NCBI RefSeq assembly: GCF_005484585.1
Contig: NZ_CP039435.1
Span: 930,001 to 994,000, forward strand
Direction: 5' to 3'
Length of the DNA: 64,000 nucleotides
DNA from: Brevundimonas sp. SGAir0440
GTDB lineage: Bacteria; Pseudomonadota; Alphaproteobacteria; Caulobacterales; Caulobacteraceae
Numbering within the stretch: the stretch's first letter is position 1; each line of letters starts with the position of its first letter. Below, in pieces: positions 33,398 through 43,404 of the stretch. The position numbers and the translations under genes were made by a program. The notes beneath the pieces were generated by a model that was not told the DNA's origin, searched no databases, and saw only the letters and a list, made by a program, of their open reading frames with translations.

Positions 33398-33781
33398 ATG
33401 GCCATCGAGCATTCAGTCGATGCGGTTCGTAGACGCGTGTTCGTCACCCCGCCGCCCACAGCGCGAGGGTCCGCCGTGAGCGATCTCATCATCTCGTTGG
33501 TCGGGGCGCGGCCTGAGTTCGCGAGTTGGGACTGGGTTCATGACATCCGAAACGCCAGCGGCGAGGCGGGCCAGGAGGATGTCAGTCGTGTGGCCAGCGC
33601 CTTTTCATTGGCATTGGCCGGAGAGCCTGCGCCTGCCGCGATGACGATCTTTATCACCCAGGATCCTGGATTTCCGCTTTGGGCCAAGGTCATGGATGGC
33701 TTGTTCCCCGGGCGGCGACATCTAACGGCGGCCACCCCGGCAATGGCCCTGACCCTCCTCGAGACCGCTCGGACCGGTTGA
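33398..33781 (+). CDS. hypothetical protein, 127 aa
   Basis: I do not recognise it. The sequence looks globular (SDLIISLVGARPEFASWDWV; MTIFITQDPGFPLWAKVMDGLFPGRRHLTAATPAMAL) without a membrane segment. The start could be ATG 33398 or GTG 33476, which would remove a basic, non-conserved-looking leader. It follows the two small genes closely and may belong to their operon. Confidence 0.5.
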   Translation: MAIEHSVDAVRRRVFVTPPPTARGSAVSDLIISLVGARPEFASWDWVHDIRNASGEAGQEDVSRVASAFSLALAGEPAPAAMTIFITQDPGFPLWAKVMDGLFPGRRHLTAATPAMALTLLETARTG

Positions 33782-33826
33782 CCTGCAGGCGGCCATGATT
33801 GTCCGCAACCGTGAAGCCGCCGCGGC

Positions 33827-36800
33827 TCAATCGTCTCCCAAGATATCGCGTATGCGCGTCGCCAACGCCTCCATCGCGAACGGCTTGGTGATCATGGTCA
33901 TCCCATGCTCCAGGAATCCGGAGGCCAAAGCCGCGTTCTCGGCGTAGCCGGTCATGAACAGGACTTTGAGGTTGGCGCGAAGTTCGCGGCCGGCGTCAGC
34001 CACCTGTCGTCCGTTAAGCCCGGGGAGGCCGATGTCTGTAATCAGTAGATCGATGCGCCGTTTCGACTGAAGGATTTCGAGTCCTTTGGGTCCGTCGGAG
34101 GCTTCCAACGTACGGTATCCGAGGTCCTCCAAAACGGAGACGATCAGTCCGCGCACGACGTCCTCGTCCTCGACGACCAGGACGGTTTCCCCTTCCTCGG
34201 CGCCGTGTGCGTCGCTGAGAGAGAGGGGTCCGTCGTGCTCCTCGGCCTCGCCGATATGGCGCGGCAGATAGAGCTTGATCGTCGTCCCCTTGCCGATCTC
34301 GCTGTAGATTTTGGCGTAGCCCTCGGACTGGCGCGCGAACCCGTAGATCATCGACAGACCGAGGCCGGTTCCCTGACCAATAGGCTTGGTGGTGAAGAAG
34401 GGATCGAACGCCTTGGCGATCGTGCGAGCGTCCATGCCCGTGCCTGTGTCGGTCACGCAGATGCAGACATACTGTCCGGGTCGCACATCGCGCTGGCTGG
34501 CGGCGTAGATGGAATCCAGGTGGGCGTTGCAGGTCTCGATTGTCAGGCGGCCGCCGTCCGGCATGGCGTCCCGGGCGTTGATGACGAGGTTGAGAATCGC
34601 GCTTTCAAGTTGGTTGGGATCGCATTGCGTAAGCCACAGGCCGCCGGCCAGGGCGAGCTCTAGCTCGATCCGCTCGCCCATGGTGCGCCGGATCAGATCC
34701 TCCATCGACGCGACCAGAGGGTTGGCGCGGACGGCACGGGGAGCGAGGGGCTGGCGCCGCGAGAAGGCGAGCAGGCGGTGTGTCAGCGCCGCCGCGCGAT
34801 TGGCCGAGGTCATCGCGCCGGTCATAAAGCGGTCGATCTCGCTTATCCGCCCTTCGCCGATGCGTTTCTGAACGAGGTCGAGGCTGCCCGTGATGCCCTG
34901 CAGCAGGTTGTTGAAGTCGTGGGCAATACCGCCAGTGAGCTGGCCGACGGCCTCCATCTTCTGGCTCTGCCGCAGCGCGTCTTCGGTCGCGCGCTGCTCC
35001 GTCACATCGCGTCCAAATCCATAGATCGTGTTCGTGTCACGGACGAAGTTCCAGACCACCTGTCTCACCGCGTCGTCGGCGGCCCGCATGTCGACCTGAC
35101 GCTCGCTCGGCGGCGTCGGGCCGACGATGTCATTGAGCAATGTTGTTCTGGATGCCTCATCGCCGCTTAGGAACTCATCGAACCGATGTTGAACGGTTCG
35201 AGCCGTCGACCAGCCTAAGCATGAACTCCAGGCGGGATTGACCTTCAAGATCTCGCCGGACCCTGATGCAACCACCTTCAGCACTGGCGAGACCGACCAG
35301 ATCCGCTCCTGGTCGCGAGCGATCGCCCGCTCCTCGGTGATGTCGCGCCCGACCGCGTGGATGCGCCCGGCGTCGGGGACTGCGGTCCAATCGAGCAGAC
35401 GGTAGGTCCCGTCCCTGCAGCGATAGCGGTTCTCGAAGGCCAGGGTCGTGGCACCCTGTTCCAGCTTGCCGACTTCCTGGGCGGTGCTCGCTAGATCGTC
35501 GGGATGGGTGAATTCGGCCAGTGATCGGCCGGCCATTTCACCGACTTCCCAGCCAAGCAGCCGCGTCGCCGAGGGGTTAACGGCGGTGATGATGCCCTCA
35601 AAGTCGCAGACCAACATGAGGTCCTGGGACATGGTCCAAAGCCTGTCACGATCGCGAGCGTTCGCCGCCTCCACGCTCTTCTGGTCATGGATATCGGTGT
35701 TGCTTCCGACCCAATGGCTGATCAGGCCGTCCGCGCCTCGGATCGGCAGCGCGCGCACCAGGTGCCAGCGATAGTCGCCGTCGGCCCGGCGGATTCGGAA
35801 CTCGGCTTCGTAAATCTCGCCCGTTGCGACGGAATGTCCCCACCGGGCCGCCGCCGCGGTCAAATCCTCCGAATGAACGATCTCGCCCCAACCTTCGCCG
35901 ACCAGATCACGTTCGTTGCGTCCGCTATATGCGACGACCTGGCGATTGAACCAATCAAGCCCGCCATCCGGCTGTGCCGTCCAAATCTGGTTCGGAAGGC
36001 CCTGCGCCAGCGACCGGAATTGCGCTTCACTCTGCTCGAGCGCCGCCTGGACCCGACGCTGCTCGGTGACGTCCTGGATGACGCCCACCATAGCCGTGGG
36101 TCGGCCCGCATCGTCCCGTTCAAACTCCGCTCGCCGGGACAGAACGCGTTCCTCGCCCGTGTCTGCGCGCCGGACGCGGTATTCCACGGTCCGATCCGCG
36201 TCGCCCGCCGAGCGCCGGGCCTCGTTCGAGGCCTTGCCCGCATCCTCCGGCACGATGAGCGTTTCGATCTCGCTGGCTGGAACACTGTCGCAGACCTCAA
36301 GTCCGAAGATGCGGCAGAAAGCCGTCGAGCCCGTGATCAAGTTGGTCGCTAGGTCCAGCGTGAAGACACCGACGCCGCCCGCCTCTTGGGCGCGGTCCAA
36401 CTGGTCAGCCGTGCGGGCGAGCGCCTGGGCCGCCATGTGCTCGTCGGTCCGATCACGCAGCACCTTGACGAAGCCTGCGACCGCTCTCTGCTCATCCAGT
36501 AGAGGGGTCATCTGACCCATGGCCCAAAAACGGTCGCCCGACTTGCGCATGTGCCAACGCTCGTCAGCCACTGATCCGTCTTTCAAGGCCCCCTGCATTT
36601 CAGCTTCCGGAACACCCGCCTCTCTGTCCTCGGGCGTGAAGAAGAGGGTCGCCGGCTTGCCGAGCATGTCAGCCTCGGTCCAGCCAAGGATATTCTCGGC
36701 CCCCCGGTTCCAACGCGTGACCTTGCCTTCGAGGTCGCTGGCGATGATCGCGTAGTCCGTGGCGCTGTCGAGGATCTGGCGACTGCGCGCCTCGCCCGCT

Positions 36801-37747
36801 TTCATCTGGTTCTCGACGAGGGTCCGTTCAGTGACGTCGGATCCTTCGACGAAGATCCCGACGGTTTCTCCCGCCTGATCCTTCAGCGGTTGATAGACGA
36901 AGTCGACATAGCGTTCGTCGGCCGGTTCCTCTGGGTTCGCCTGAACCGCATATTTGGCCCCGTTGGCGGCGAAGGCTTCTCCCGTGTTGAACACGCGGTT
37001 CAGCAGCTCCAAGTAGCCCTGTTCGACCGCATCGGGTAACGCCTCGGCGATGGTCCGTCCGACAACCTCCCGCTCGCCGATGAGGCGCATGAAGCCGGGA
37101 TTGGCCAGCTCAATCCGATGTTCCGGTCCGGCGAGCAGGGCGATGAAACTCGGCGCCTGCTGGAACATGCGGCGCAGACGATCTTGTTCTCCTTGAAGCC
37201 ATCGCTCGGCCCGAACTCTCTCCGTCGTTTCGGTCACGATCGCGATGACGCCGCACGGAACGCCGCGGTCATCGAGCGCCGGCGAGTAGTCCAGGTCCAT
37301 CCAGACCTGCTCCGGCGCGCCATGCCGGTTCAGCGTCAACTCCTGGTCTTTGTAGGCGAGTGTCCCTCCCGCCAGCACGACCTTCATGACATTGTCGTTG
37401 AACTCGGCCACTTCAGGCCAACCGTCCCGCACCCCCAGGCCCAATTGGCCTGGATGCCGCCCACCGGCGAACACCGAGTAGGCGTCGTTGTAGATCATTG
37501 TGCCGACCTCGCCCCAGAGGCTGACGATCGGTACATGGGACCTGAGAATAAAGCCAAGGGCGGCGGTCATATGGGATGGCCAGGACCCAATAGGTCCAAG
37601 CGGCGTAGTGGACCAGTCGTACGCTGCGACCAGCGCTCCGACCTCGCCGCCATCACGGAGAAAGCTAGGCGCTGGGCTGGTCGGCAGGCGGTCAGAGATC
37701 ATCAGGAATCCGGACGTCCCCCGGGACGCTACGCGCTCCAAACGCAT
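33827..37747 (-). CDS. multi-PAS hybrid histidine kinase
   Basis: A 1,306-residue soluble sensor kinase with no membrane helix. About seven PAS-type modules follow each other ([24 protein letters not shown] at the N-terminus; later [46 protein letters not shown], and [31 protein letters not shown], quoted in part). The HisKA H-box is [18 protein letters not shown], HATPase shows DTGTGMD and [15 protein letters not shown], and a C-terminal receiver is [20 protein letters not shown] with phospho-Asp in [16 protein letters not shown] at 37702 is an alternative start. It is divergent from a single-domain response regulator, a probable partner. Confidence 0.92.
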   Translation of the reverse strand: MRLERVASRGTSGFLMISDRLPTSPAPSFLRDGGEVGALVAAYDWSTTPLGPIGSWPSHMTAALGFILRSHVPIVSLWGEVGTMIYNDAYSVFAGGRHPGQLGLGVRDGWPEVAEFNDNVMKVVLAGGTLAYKDQELTLNRHGAPEQVWMDLDYSPALDDRGVPCGVIAIVTETTERVRAERWLQGEQDRLRRMFQQAPSFIALLAGPEHRIELANPGFMRLIGEREVVGRTIAEALPDAVEQGYLELLNRVFNTGEAFAANGAKYAVQANPEEPADERYVDFVYQPLKDQAGETVGIFVEGSDVTERTLVENQMKAGEARSRQILDSATDYAIIASDLEGKVTRWNRGAENILGWTEADMLGKPATLFFTPEDREAGVPEAEMQGALKDGSVADERWHMRKSGDRFWAMGQMTPLLDEQRAVAGFVKVLRDRTDEHMAAQALARTADQLDRAQEAGGVGVFTLDLATNLITGSTAFCRIFGLEVCDSVPASEIETLIVPEDAGKASNEARRSAGDADRTVEYRVRRADTGEERVLSRRAEFERDDAGRPTAMVGVIQDVTEQRRVQAALEQSEAQFRSLAQGLPNQIWTAQPDGGLDWFNRQVVAYSGRNERDLVGEGWGEIVHSEDLTAAAARWGHSVATGEIYEAEFRIRRADGDYRWHLVRALPIRGADGLISHWVGSNTDIHDQKSVEAANARDRDRLWTMSQDLMLVCDFEGIITAVNPSATRLLGWEVGEMAGRSLAEFTHPDDLASTAQEVGKLEQGATTLAFENRYRCRDGTYRLLDWTAVPDAGRIHAVGRDITEERAIARDQERIWSVSPVLKVVASGSGEILKVNPAWSSCLGWSTARTVQHRFDEFLSGDEASRTTLLNDIVGPTPPSERQVDMRAADDAVRQVVWNFVRDTNTIYGFGRDVTEQRATEDALRQSQKMEAVGQLTGGIAHDFNNLLQGITGSLDLVQKRIGEGRISEIDRFMTGAMTSANRAAALTHRLLAFSRRQPLAPRAVRANPLVASMEDLIRRTMGERIELELALAGGLWLTQCDPNQLESAILNLVINARDAMPDGGRLTIETCNAHLDSIYAASQRDVRPGQYVCICVTDTGTGMDARTIAKAFDPFFTTKPIGQGTGLGLSMIYGFARQSEGYAKIYSEIGKGTTIKLYLPRHIGEAEEHDGPLSLSDAHGAEEGETVLVVEDEDVVRGLIVSVLEDLGYRTLEASDGPKGLEILQSKRRIDLLITDIGLPGLNGRQVADAGRELRANLKVLFMTGYAENAALASGFLEHGMTMITKPFAMEALATRIRDILGDD

Positions 37748-37856
37748 AAAATGCCTTTGGGTTCAGAGAAATCTGTGACCGCAAAAGAGCCACGAAAGCA
37801 GACGGTTAAATCACGGCCAGTTGGAACGGTGGCGTGGCGTCATGGTTGAGTAGCGC

Positions 37857-38234
37857 ATGACCGTCGCTGCCCGCCATGTCGTCCTTGTCGTCGATGACGA
37901 ACCCATTCTGCGAATGAATGCTATCGAAGCATTTAGAGATCTCGGTTGCGAGGCTTACGAGGCGGGTGACGCGAAGGAAGCGCTCGCAGTATTGGAAGAG
38001 CACCCCGACATCTCGGTACTTTTCACCGACATCAATATGCCAGGTGGACAGGATGGGCTCGCCCTCGCGGGCGCGGTCCATGATCGACGACCCGACGTTC
38101 GTCTGATCATCACGTCGGGGCGGGAACAACCTGCCCCAGTCGATATTCCCGACGACGGACAGTTCGTACCCAAGCCCTATCATTTGGACGTGATAACTGA
38201 CCTCGTATTGGAGCTTCCCCTGGCGCGCGTGTGA
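37857..38234 (+). CDS. single-domain response regulator
   Basis: A 125-residue CheY-like receiver: VVLVVDDEPILRMNAIEAFRDLG carries the acidic pocket, LFTDINMPGGQDG the phospho-aspartate (about residue 59), ITSGRE the conserved Thr/Ser, and FVPKPYH the Lys. No output domain is present. It is transcribed away from the multi-PAS kinase 109 bases to its left and probably accepts phosphate from it or from another kinase in the window. Proteins of this size often relay phosphate to a histidine phosphotransferase. Confidence 0.9.
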   Translation: MTVAARHVVLVVDDEPILRMNAIEAFRDLGCEAYEAGDAKEALAVLEEHPDISVLFTDINMPGGQDGLALAGAVHDRRPDVRLIITSGREQPAPVDIPDDGQFVPKPYHLDVITDLVLELPLARV

Positions 38235-38237
38235 TCG

Positions 38238-38382
38238 TGGGCTCCAACATCTCGTTACGACCATCTGCGCGGTGCTGTCGTGCAACTGGATCAGCCGGCT
38301 TCGCTCCACCTGCGACATCCCGGTAGCTCGCCAGCCGGACGTATACGGCCTCGATCTTGGCCACGGTCTCGAATAAATCCAT
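38238..38382 (-). pseudogene. possible small gene broken by a frameshift
   Basis: On the minus strand ATG 38382, preceded by CGGAG, begins MDLFETVAKIEAVYVRLASYRD. Near 38318 the coding-like sequence jumps to another frame, MSQVERSRLIQLHDSTAQMVV. Both halves look protein-like and together would give a peptide of about 50 residues. I do not recognise the family, so this could be chance. Confidence 0.3.
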
Positions 38383-38550
38383 GGCCGCTCCGGGTCAGCG
38401 ATGTTTAGCGATCCGGTAGATGCTGCGCTAGTGGAACGCCGGCAGTTTAGTGAGCCTGGACGTAAGCTTCGAGTTCTGGCACCTAAATGCAAACTGAGAC
38501 CTGCTCCTGCACTGGATGAGGGTGGCCGAGAGTGACGTGACCCCCGTTTC
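38383..38550. other. intergenic region next to an IS3 fragment
   Basis: No gene, terminator or repeat that I can support. It probably includes the outer end of the IS3 remnant that begins at 38551. Confidence 0.3.
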
Positions 38551-39030
38551 TCATCCAGCCATAACGAGAGTGCTTTGCTGATCTGAACTTGGGTTGGTGG
38601 GGTTGGCAAGAGGCCGGTCAGCGAAGCCTTCAACCAGCGCAGCAGACCGGCCGCTCTGTCCGGTGAGCGCCTGTGCGTAGGCCTTCGGCGTCAGCCATCC
38701 CAGCTTCGAGTGAGGCCGGGTTTCGTTGTAGTCGCGCCGCCAGGCTTCGAGCACCGCCCGGGCGTGCGGCAGGGATCGGAACAGCGTCTCGTTCAATAGC
38801 TCGTCACGCAGCCGGCCGTTGAAGCTCTCGTTGAAGCCGTTCTGCTGAGGCTTGCCCGGCGCGATGTAATGCCAGCCCACGCCGGCGTCGTCGGCCCAGG
38901 CCAGGATGGCGTTGGACGTGTACTCCGTGCCGTTGTCGCTGATGATCGTCTCGGGCCGCCCACATCGGAGGATGATGGCGTCCAACTCGCGCGCCACTCG
39001 TCGGCCCGACAGCGACCCGAATCCGATAAG
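38551..39030 (-). pseudogene. 3' part of an IS3-family OrfB transposase
   Basis: The minus strand encodes [40 protein letters not shown] (second catalytic Asp), [20 protein letters not shown] (Glu region), [20 protein letters not shown] and a normal C-terminus. The first catalytic Asp region and the rest of the 5' part, including OrfA, are missing upstream of about 39030. It is the same subgroup as the relic at 1-408, but a shared origin cannot be shown. Confidence 0.85.
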
Positions 39031-39256
39031 CGCGGGGACCGCGGGAGACGCCGCACGGCGGGGCGGATCAAGCGCGGTGGTGGGAATGGCGGCGAACCCG
39101 CATGAAGCCCACCAGGCCGATCGCCATCGGATCGGCCGGGGCCGGCCTCCTCGGGCCGGCCCGCAGCCGGCGGAAAGTTATCCGCCTGACTTGAAAACCG
39201 CCGATCCGCACGTGCAGGATTGATGTCGCAGGGGCGTCGCCTCGGCATTCACGCTC

Positions 39257-39273
39257 AGGGACCGCCGGTCCCT
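39257..39273. repeat. inverted repeat, 8-bp arms, 1-base loop
   Basis: AGGGACCG C CGGTCCCT forms a nearly continuous palindrome 134 bases before the cassette start. It may be a protein-binding site instead of an RNA hairpin because the loop is too short for a stable stem-loop without opening pairs. Confidence 0.45.
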
Positions 39274-39300
39274 CTCACATCAAAACTGAAACTTTTGAAA

Positions 39301-39320
39301 CTGCGGAGGCCCCTCCGCAG
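39301..39320. terminator. 9-bp GC-rich hairpin
   Basis: CTGCGGAGG CC CCTCCGCAG at 39301-39320. On the minus strand it is followed by TTTCAAAAGTTT, so it could terminate leftward transcription. On the plus strand there is no T-run. Confidence 0.4.
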
Positions 39321-39407
39321 CGTGGAGAGATGTGATGTCGAAGACAACGAACGGACCAGCCTGGCTGACGTCTATTGAGCAGGGAAACGTGCCGACAGGA
39401 GGCGCTC

Positions 39408-40820
39408 GTGGCTAAGCGTTGCGCTCCTGTCACGCGCGTGGGCGGCAAGGTCAGTCCACGCCGAACAAATCAGACCATGGCGATCGAATATGTGGCCGTG
39501 GGTTCATTGAAGCCGGACCCGCGACCCCAGCGCAAACATAGTCAGCGCCAACTGGCCAGTCTCATCGGAGCTATCGAACGCTTCGATGTCGTCAGGCCGA
39601 TCCTGGTCACCGACGACAATGTCGTGTTGGACGGCAACGCGGTCTTGGAGGCGGCGAAACGGCTCGGTCACGACACTATCCCCGTGATCCGCATCGACGG
39701 CTATACGCCGAATGAACTGCGCGCCTTGCAGATGTCGCTGAACCGGATCGGCGAACATGCGCAGTGGGATGAGGCTGTCCTTCGCGCCGATTTCATTGCC
39801 CTCCTGGCCGATCCCGACATCGAGTTCTCGCTGGATTTCACCGGCTTTGACCAGGTCTTCGTGGATCGGGTCACCCTGGCCGACGATGTCGGCGCCCTGC
39901 AGGATGAAGTTCCCGAGCCGGATGGCGGTGCTCCGGTCACGCAACTGGGTGATGTTTGGATCTGCGGGCGCCACTGCATCGTCTGCGGCGACAGCCGTGA
40001 TGGCGCTGTCTACGTCATTCTGTTGGCTGGAGGGCGGGTCAGGCTGATCCTGACCGACCCGCCCTATAATGTCAGAATCGCGGGCAACGTCTCGGGCCTG
40101 GGAAAGGTGCGCCACGGCGAGTTCGCCATGGCGTCGGGAGAGATGACGCGGGCGGAGTTCGTCGAGTTCCAACGCCAAGTCTTCGATCACTGCAAGCAGC
40201 ACGGCGTCGACGGAGCCCTGCTCTACGCCTTTATCGACGGACGGCATGTCGCCGATCAGATCGCCGCCGGCGAAGCCGTTTTCGGAGAGCTCAAACAGCT
40301 TGTTGTCTGGGCCAAGGACAACGCGGGGATGGGGACCTTTTATCGGTCGCAGCACGAACTCCTGACGATCTGGAAGGTCGGCGACGCGCCCAACGTCAAC
40401 ACCTTCGGGCTAGGGAGCAATGGCCGCTACCGGTCAAACGTCTGGAACTATCCGGGATACGCCAGCCTCGGCGCTGGCCGGGATGAAGCATTGTCCTTCC
40501 ACCCGACCGTCAAGCCGCTGCCAATGATCGTCGATGCGATCCTGGACGTCACCCATCAGGGAGAGATTGTCCTCGATCCGTTCGGTGGATCCGGCACGAC
40601 CCTGATCGCGGCTGAGCGCACGGGCCGCATCGCCCGACTGATTGAGATCGACCCAAAGTATGTCGATGTGACGCTGCGACGCTTCATCACCGAGACTGGC
40701 GAGGAGCCCACGCTGGCGGAAACCGGCGAAGCCTTTTCGGAAGTCCGGTCTCGACGCCAAAGCGAAACCGTGAAGCCAGTTTCGGAATCGGGTCCCGACA
40801 GCGTGTGGGAGATCCTCTGA
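39408..40820 (+). CDS. ParB-domain DNA methyltransferase (phage-type)
   Basis: A 470-residue fusion. Residues about 25-110 form a ParB/Srx-like domain (YVAVGSLKPDPRPQRKHSQR; GNAVLEAAKRLGHDTIPVIRI). The rest is an N4/N6-type DNA methylase with the catalytic motif TDPPYNV (residues 217-220 for DPPY) and the SAM-binding DPFGGSGTT (390-398). The catalytic motif precedes the SAM motif. The start is GTG 39408, five bases after AGGAGG. Such fusions are common in alphaproteobacterial prophages beside terminase genes. It overlaps the DUF5681 gene (TGATG). It probably protects packaged or host DNA by adenine or cytosine-N4 methylation. Confidence 0.88.
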   Translation: MAKRCAPVTRVGGKVSPRRTNQTMAIEYVAVGSLKPDPRPQRKHSQRQLASLIGAIERFDVVRPILVTDDNVVLDGNAVLEAAKRLGHDTIPVIRIDGYTPNELRALQMSLNRIGEHAQWDEAVLRADFIALLADPDIEFSLDFTGFDQVFVDRVTLADDVGALQDEVPEPDGGAPVTQLGDVWICGRHCIVCGDSRDGAVYVILLAGGRVRLILTDPPYNVRIAGNVSGLGKVRHGEFAMASGEMTRAEFVEFQRQVFDHCKQHGVDGALLYAFIDGRHVADQIAAGEAVFGELKQLVVWAKDNAGMGTFYRSQHELLTIWKVGDAPNVNTFGLGSNGRYRSNVWNYPGYASLGAGRDEALSFHPTVKPLPMIVDAILDVTHQGEIVLDPFGGSGTTLIAAERTGRIARLIEIDPKYVDVTLRRFITETGEEPTLAETGEAFSEVRSRRQSETVKPVSESGPDSVWEIL

Positions 40821-41266
40821 TGACGAGGTCCGCGAAACGCCGCCCAATGACCGATGAGCAAAAGGCCCGTGCTGACGAGGCCGATTATGTGGCCGGCTTC
40901 GGCAAGCCGCCGAGGTCATCGCAGTTCGCCAAAGGGAAGTCCGGCAATCCGGCGGGACGTCCCAAGGGCGCGCGCTCCATGCGCACGCTGTTGCAGGAAA
41001 TCCTGGACCAGCCTGTCACCATCTCCATCAAGGGCGTGCCGCGCCAGGTCCCCGCCAAGGAGGCCGTCCTGACCCGGCTCATGTCGCAGGCGTTGACGGG
41101 TAAGACCCAAGACGCGGCCCTGTTCGTCAGCCTGATCAAGTCCACTCTGCCGGAACAGTTCGCCGAGGAGGCGGACGACGCGCTGTCGACCGATGAGGCC
41201 AAGCTTCTCGAAGCCATCGCCAGTAAGATGTTGATGGCGCGCGGAGAGCGTGGGGAGGACGTTTGA
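40820..41266 (+). CDS. DUF5681 protein (small-terminase-like position)
   Basis: A 148-residue basic protein. FAKGKSGNPAGRPKGARSMRTLLQEIL is the DUF5681 signature, found in phage and prophage genes directly before the large terminase. A DNA-binding or small-terminase role is plausible by position but not demonstrated. It overlaps the methyltransferase gene by one base and the terminase start by one base, so the three are translationally coupled. Confidence 0.82.
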   Translation: MTRSAKRRPMTDEQKARADEADYVAGFGKPPRSSQFAKGKSGNPAGRPKGARSMRTLLQEILDQPVTISIKGVPRQVPAKEAVLTRLMSQALTGKTQDAALFVSLIKSTLPEQFAEEADDALSTDEAKLLEAIASKMLMARGERGEDV

Positions 41267-42693
41267 TGGGCGTCCCGGCCTTCACCCGCGCCGAGTATGA
41301 CGCGGCCCTTCGAGCCGACCTGATGGGTTACTTCGTCTGGGCGTGGTCCCAGTTGCATCCCAGCCAGAAACTCATATCCGGCTGGCATCTTCATGCGTTG
41401 TCGGCGGCGCTCACCAAATGCGCCACGGGCCAGACCAAGCGGCTGATTATCAATCTGCCGCCGCGAAACCTCAAGTCAGAGTTCGCCTCGATAGTCTTTC
41501 CGACCTGGCTCCTCGGTCGCGAACCCAGCCGCAAGATCATCAACATCACCTACTCGGAGGCTCTGACAAAGGATTTCGCCCGGGGTTCCAAGGCCCTGAT
41601 GGAGACGGCCGATTACAAGCGGATGTTTCCGGCGACGCGGATCAATCCGAGGGCCAACGCGGACGCCGACTTCACCCTGATGAAACACCGGGGCAAACGG
41701 TTCGGGACCACGGTCTTCGGTCCCATCACCGGCTTCGGCGGTGACTTTTTGATCATCGACGATCCGATCAAGCCCGAGGACGCGCGGTCCGACACGGTTC
41801 GCACGCGGGTCAACGAATGGTTCGAAAGCACTGCCCTGTCCCGACTGGATCGCAAGGAGACCGGCTGCATCATCGTCATCATGCAACGCCTGCATGTCGA
41901 TGATCTGTCCGGCAGGCTGCTCGAAGCGGGTGGATGGACCCATCTGAATCTCCCGGCCCTGGCCACCGAGCGCCAGGCGCTTGATGCCGGTCTGGGACTG
42001 ACCTGGACGCGGGAGATCGGCGACCCGCTGAACCCTAGGTTCGAGTCCAAGGAGACGCTGGCGGCGATCCGCGAGAGCATGGGGGAGGACTTCTTCGAGT
42101 CGCAGTATCAGCAATCGCCGGTCATGCCGGGCGGCAACGTCGTCAAGCTCGGATGGCTGCAAAGGTACCGTGCGCCGTTCAGGGCCACGATGGACGATGA
42201 GGTGGTGTTCAGTTGGGACACGGCATTCGGAACGGGCGACAACAATGACTGGTCCGTGGGTACGGTTTGGATCGTGCGCGGCAAGGACTACTACCTTGGA
42301 GACATCGTCAGGGGCCGTTTCTCCGGGGGAGATCTCGTCACCGCCATGGCGAATCTATGGAACAAATATCCCACCACTCGCCGGGTCATCCTGCTTGAGA
42401 AGGTCAATGGGATGGAACTGGTCGCGGAACAGGTCCGGCAGGCCTGTCCCGATGTTGATCTGGAGCTCGTCCCGCCGGTCCAAAACAAGGTCTCCCGGCT
42501 TTGGGCGTCCACACCGATATTCCAACGCGGGGCGGTCCACCTGCCGGATCATGCGCCATGGCTTGATGAGTATGTGAAGGAACTCATCTCCTTCCCTCGC
42601 GCGAAGCATGATGACCAAGTCGACGCCACCAGCCAGTTCCTGGGGTGGATCACGACGAAGCCCGATCTGACGGTCGTCCAGCGATCCTGGTGA
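41266..42693 (+). CDS. phage terminase large subunit
   Basis: A 475-residue packaging motor protein. The ATPase part has an atypical Walker A (IINLPPRNLKSEFAS, residues about 62-76) and a Walker B-like FLIIDDPIKPED. The RNase H-like nuclease part carries FSWDTAFGTGDNNDWSVG and the C-terminal KHDDQVDATSQFLGW acidic residues. The length is near normal for this terminase group. The start is ATG 41266 in a TGATG overlap. No portal, protease or capsid gene follows, so the motor is orphaned in this window. Confidence 0.9.
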   Translation: MGVPAFTRAEYDAALRADLMGYFVWAWSQLHPSQKLISGWHLHALSAALTKCATGQTKRLIINLPPRNLKSEFASIVFPTWLLGREPSRKIINITYSEALTKDFARGSKALMETADYKRMFPATRINPRANADADFTLMKHRGKRFGTTVFGPITGFGGDFLIIDDPIKPEDARSDTVRTRVNEWFESTALSRLDRKETGCIIVIMQRLHVDDLSGRLLEAGGWTHLNLPALATERQALDAGLGLTWTREIGDPLNPRFESKETLAAIRESMGEDFFESQYQQSPVMPGGNVVKLGWLQRYRAPFRATMDDEVVFSWDTAFGTGDNNDWSVGTVWIVRGKDYYLGDIVRGRFSGGDLVTAMANLWNKYPTTRRVILLEKVNGMELVAEQVRQACPDVDLELVPPVQNKVSRLWASTPIFQRGAVHLPDHAPWLDEYVKELISFPRAKHDDQVDATSQFLGWITTKPDLTVVQRSW

Positions 42694-42732
42694 CGACTGG
42701 ACTTCGCCGTGGAAGGAAGCGTTGGTCGGCTC

Positions 42733-43032
42733 ATGCCGTTTCAACCGACACCTCGACCCACCCCGCCCGCCTTCGGCAAGCGCCGCGTTCCGCCCCTTAC
42801 AGCGGAGCAAAAGGCGGCGCTGGTCGCAAAGGCCGAGGAAGCTGCGCGGGCGGCATGGCGCGCGCGCCAGGACGCCTACCTGGAGGCGCGGTTCCAAGAG
42901 AACATGGCCAAGCTGAGGGCCTCTATCGGCGAAGCCGAGCACGCTGTCGCGCGTCGTCGACTTGGGGCCATGGGCGGCGAAATCCTGCGGGGTTTGGCCG
43001 GGTTCGCGGTTGGCCTGCGGCTAGGCTGCTAA
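42733..43032 (+). CDS. hypothetical protein, 99 aa
   Basis: Unrecognised. A proline-rich N-terminus (PFQPTPRPTPPAFGKRRVPPL) is followed by an alanine/lysine-rich helix (LTAEQKAALVAKAEEAARAAWRARQDAYLEARFQEN) likely to form a coiled coil, and a hydrophobic glycine-rich end. I prefer ATG 42733 to GTG 42709. It lies 40 bases after the terminase gene and may be the last cassette gene. Confidence 0.5.
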   Translation: MPFQPTPRPTPPAFGKRRVPPLTAEQKAALVAKAEEAARAAWRARQDAYLEARFQENMAKLRASIGEAEHAVARRRLGAMGGEILRGLAGFAVGLRLGC

Positions 43033-43041
43033 GCCGCCAAC

Positions 43042-43302
43042 TCAGCCGGGCGTCGGGCGGACGATCAATGGGTCCGCCTTTGGTCGGAGCAATTCATAGG
43101 GCGAGACCTTCAACGCTCCAGCCAGCTTCTCGATGTTGTCGAGTGAGATGTTGCGCTCGGATCGCTCCACGGCGCCGACGAAGGTTCTGTGCAGTCCGGC
43201 CTCGTCGGCGAGGCTTTCCTGGCTCAGCCCGCGATTGGCGCGATAGCGGCGGAGATTCTCCGCCAACACCTTCCGCAAGGGTTTGTCCGCCTTCGCCGCC
43301 AT
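43042..43302 (-). CDS. XRE-type helix-turn-helix regulator
   Basis: An 86-residue single-domain regulator. LAENLRRYRANRGLSQESLADEAGLHRTFVGAVERSERN and IEKLAGALKVSPYELL form the five-helix Cro/CI-type domain, quoted in outline. There is no ligand domain. It converges with the cassette genes. Small XRE proteins here often control restriction-modification or prophage genes; no operator is identified. Confidence 0.87.
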   Translation of the reverse strand: MAAKADKPLRKVLAENLRRYRANRGLSQESLADEAGLHRTFVGAVERSERNISLDNIEKLAGALKVSPYELLRPKADPLIVRPTPG

Positions 43303-43404
43303 CTCCGAAAGCTGACTGGATGACGCATATACGGCGACAGCGTTTACGTAGCATTTTGGAAGTGTGCGTTAGGGTTTTCCGGTCTCAAAACAGGAGCGGC
43401 AAAC

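Larger units (their letters stand above)
39031..39407. other. non-coding region in front of the phage-like cassette
   Basis: I see no gene. It contains two near-perfect hairpins (separate entries) and presumably the promoter of the cassette that starts at 39408. The left part may be foreign sequence flanking the truncated IS3 copy. Confidence 0.4.

Noticed and set aside
37823..37848. GGAAC followed by GGTT upstream of the response regulator as an EcfG promoter
   Set aside because: The -10 element does not match and would lie about ten bases from the start codon, leaving no room for a leader.
39408..43302. Intact prophage
   Set aside because: Only the methyltransferase, DUF5681 and terminase genes are present; no integrase, portal, capsid, tail or lysis gene is found in the following 20 kb.
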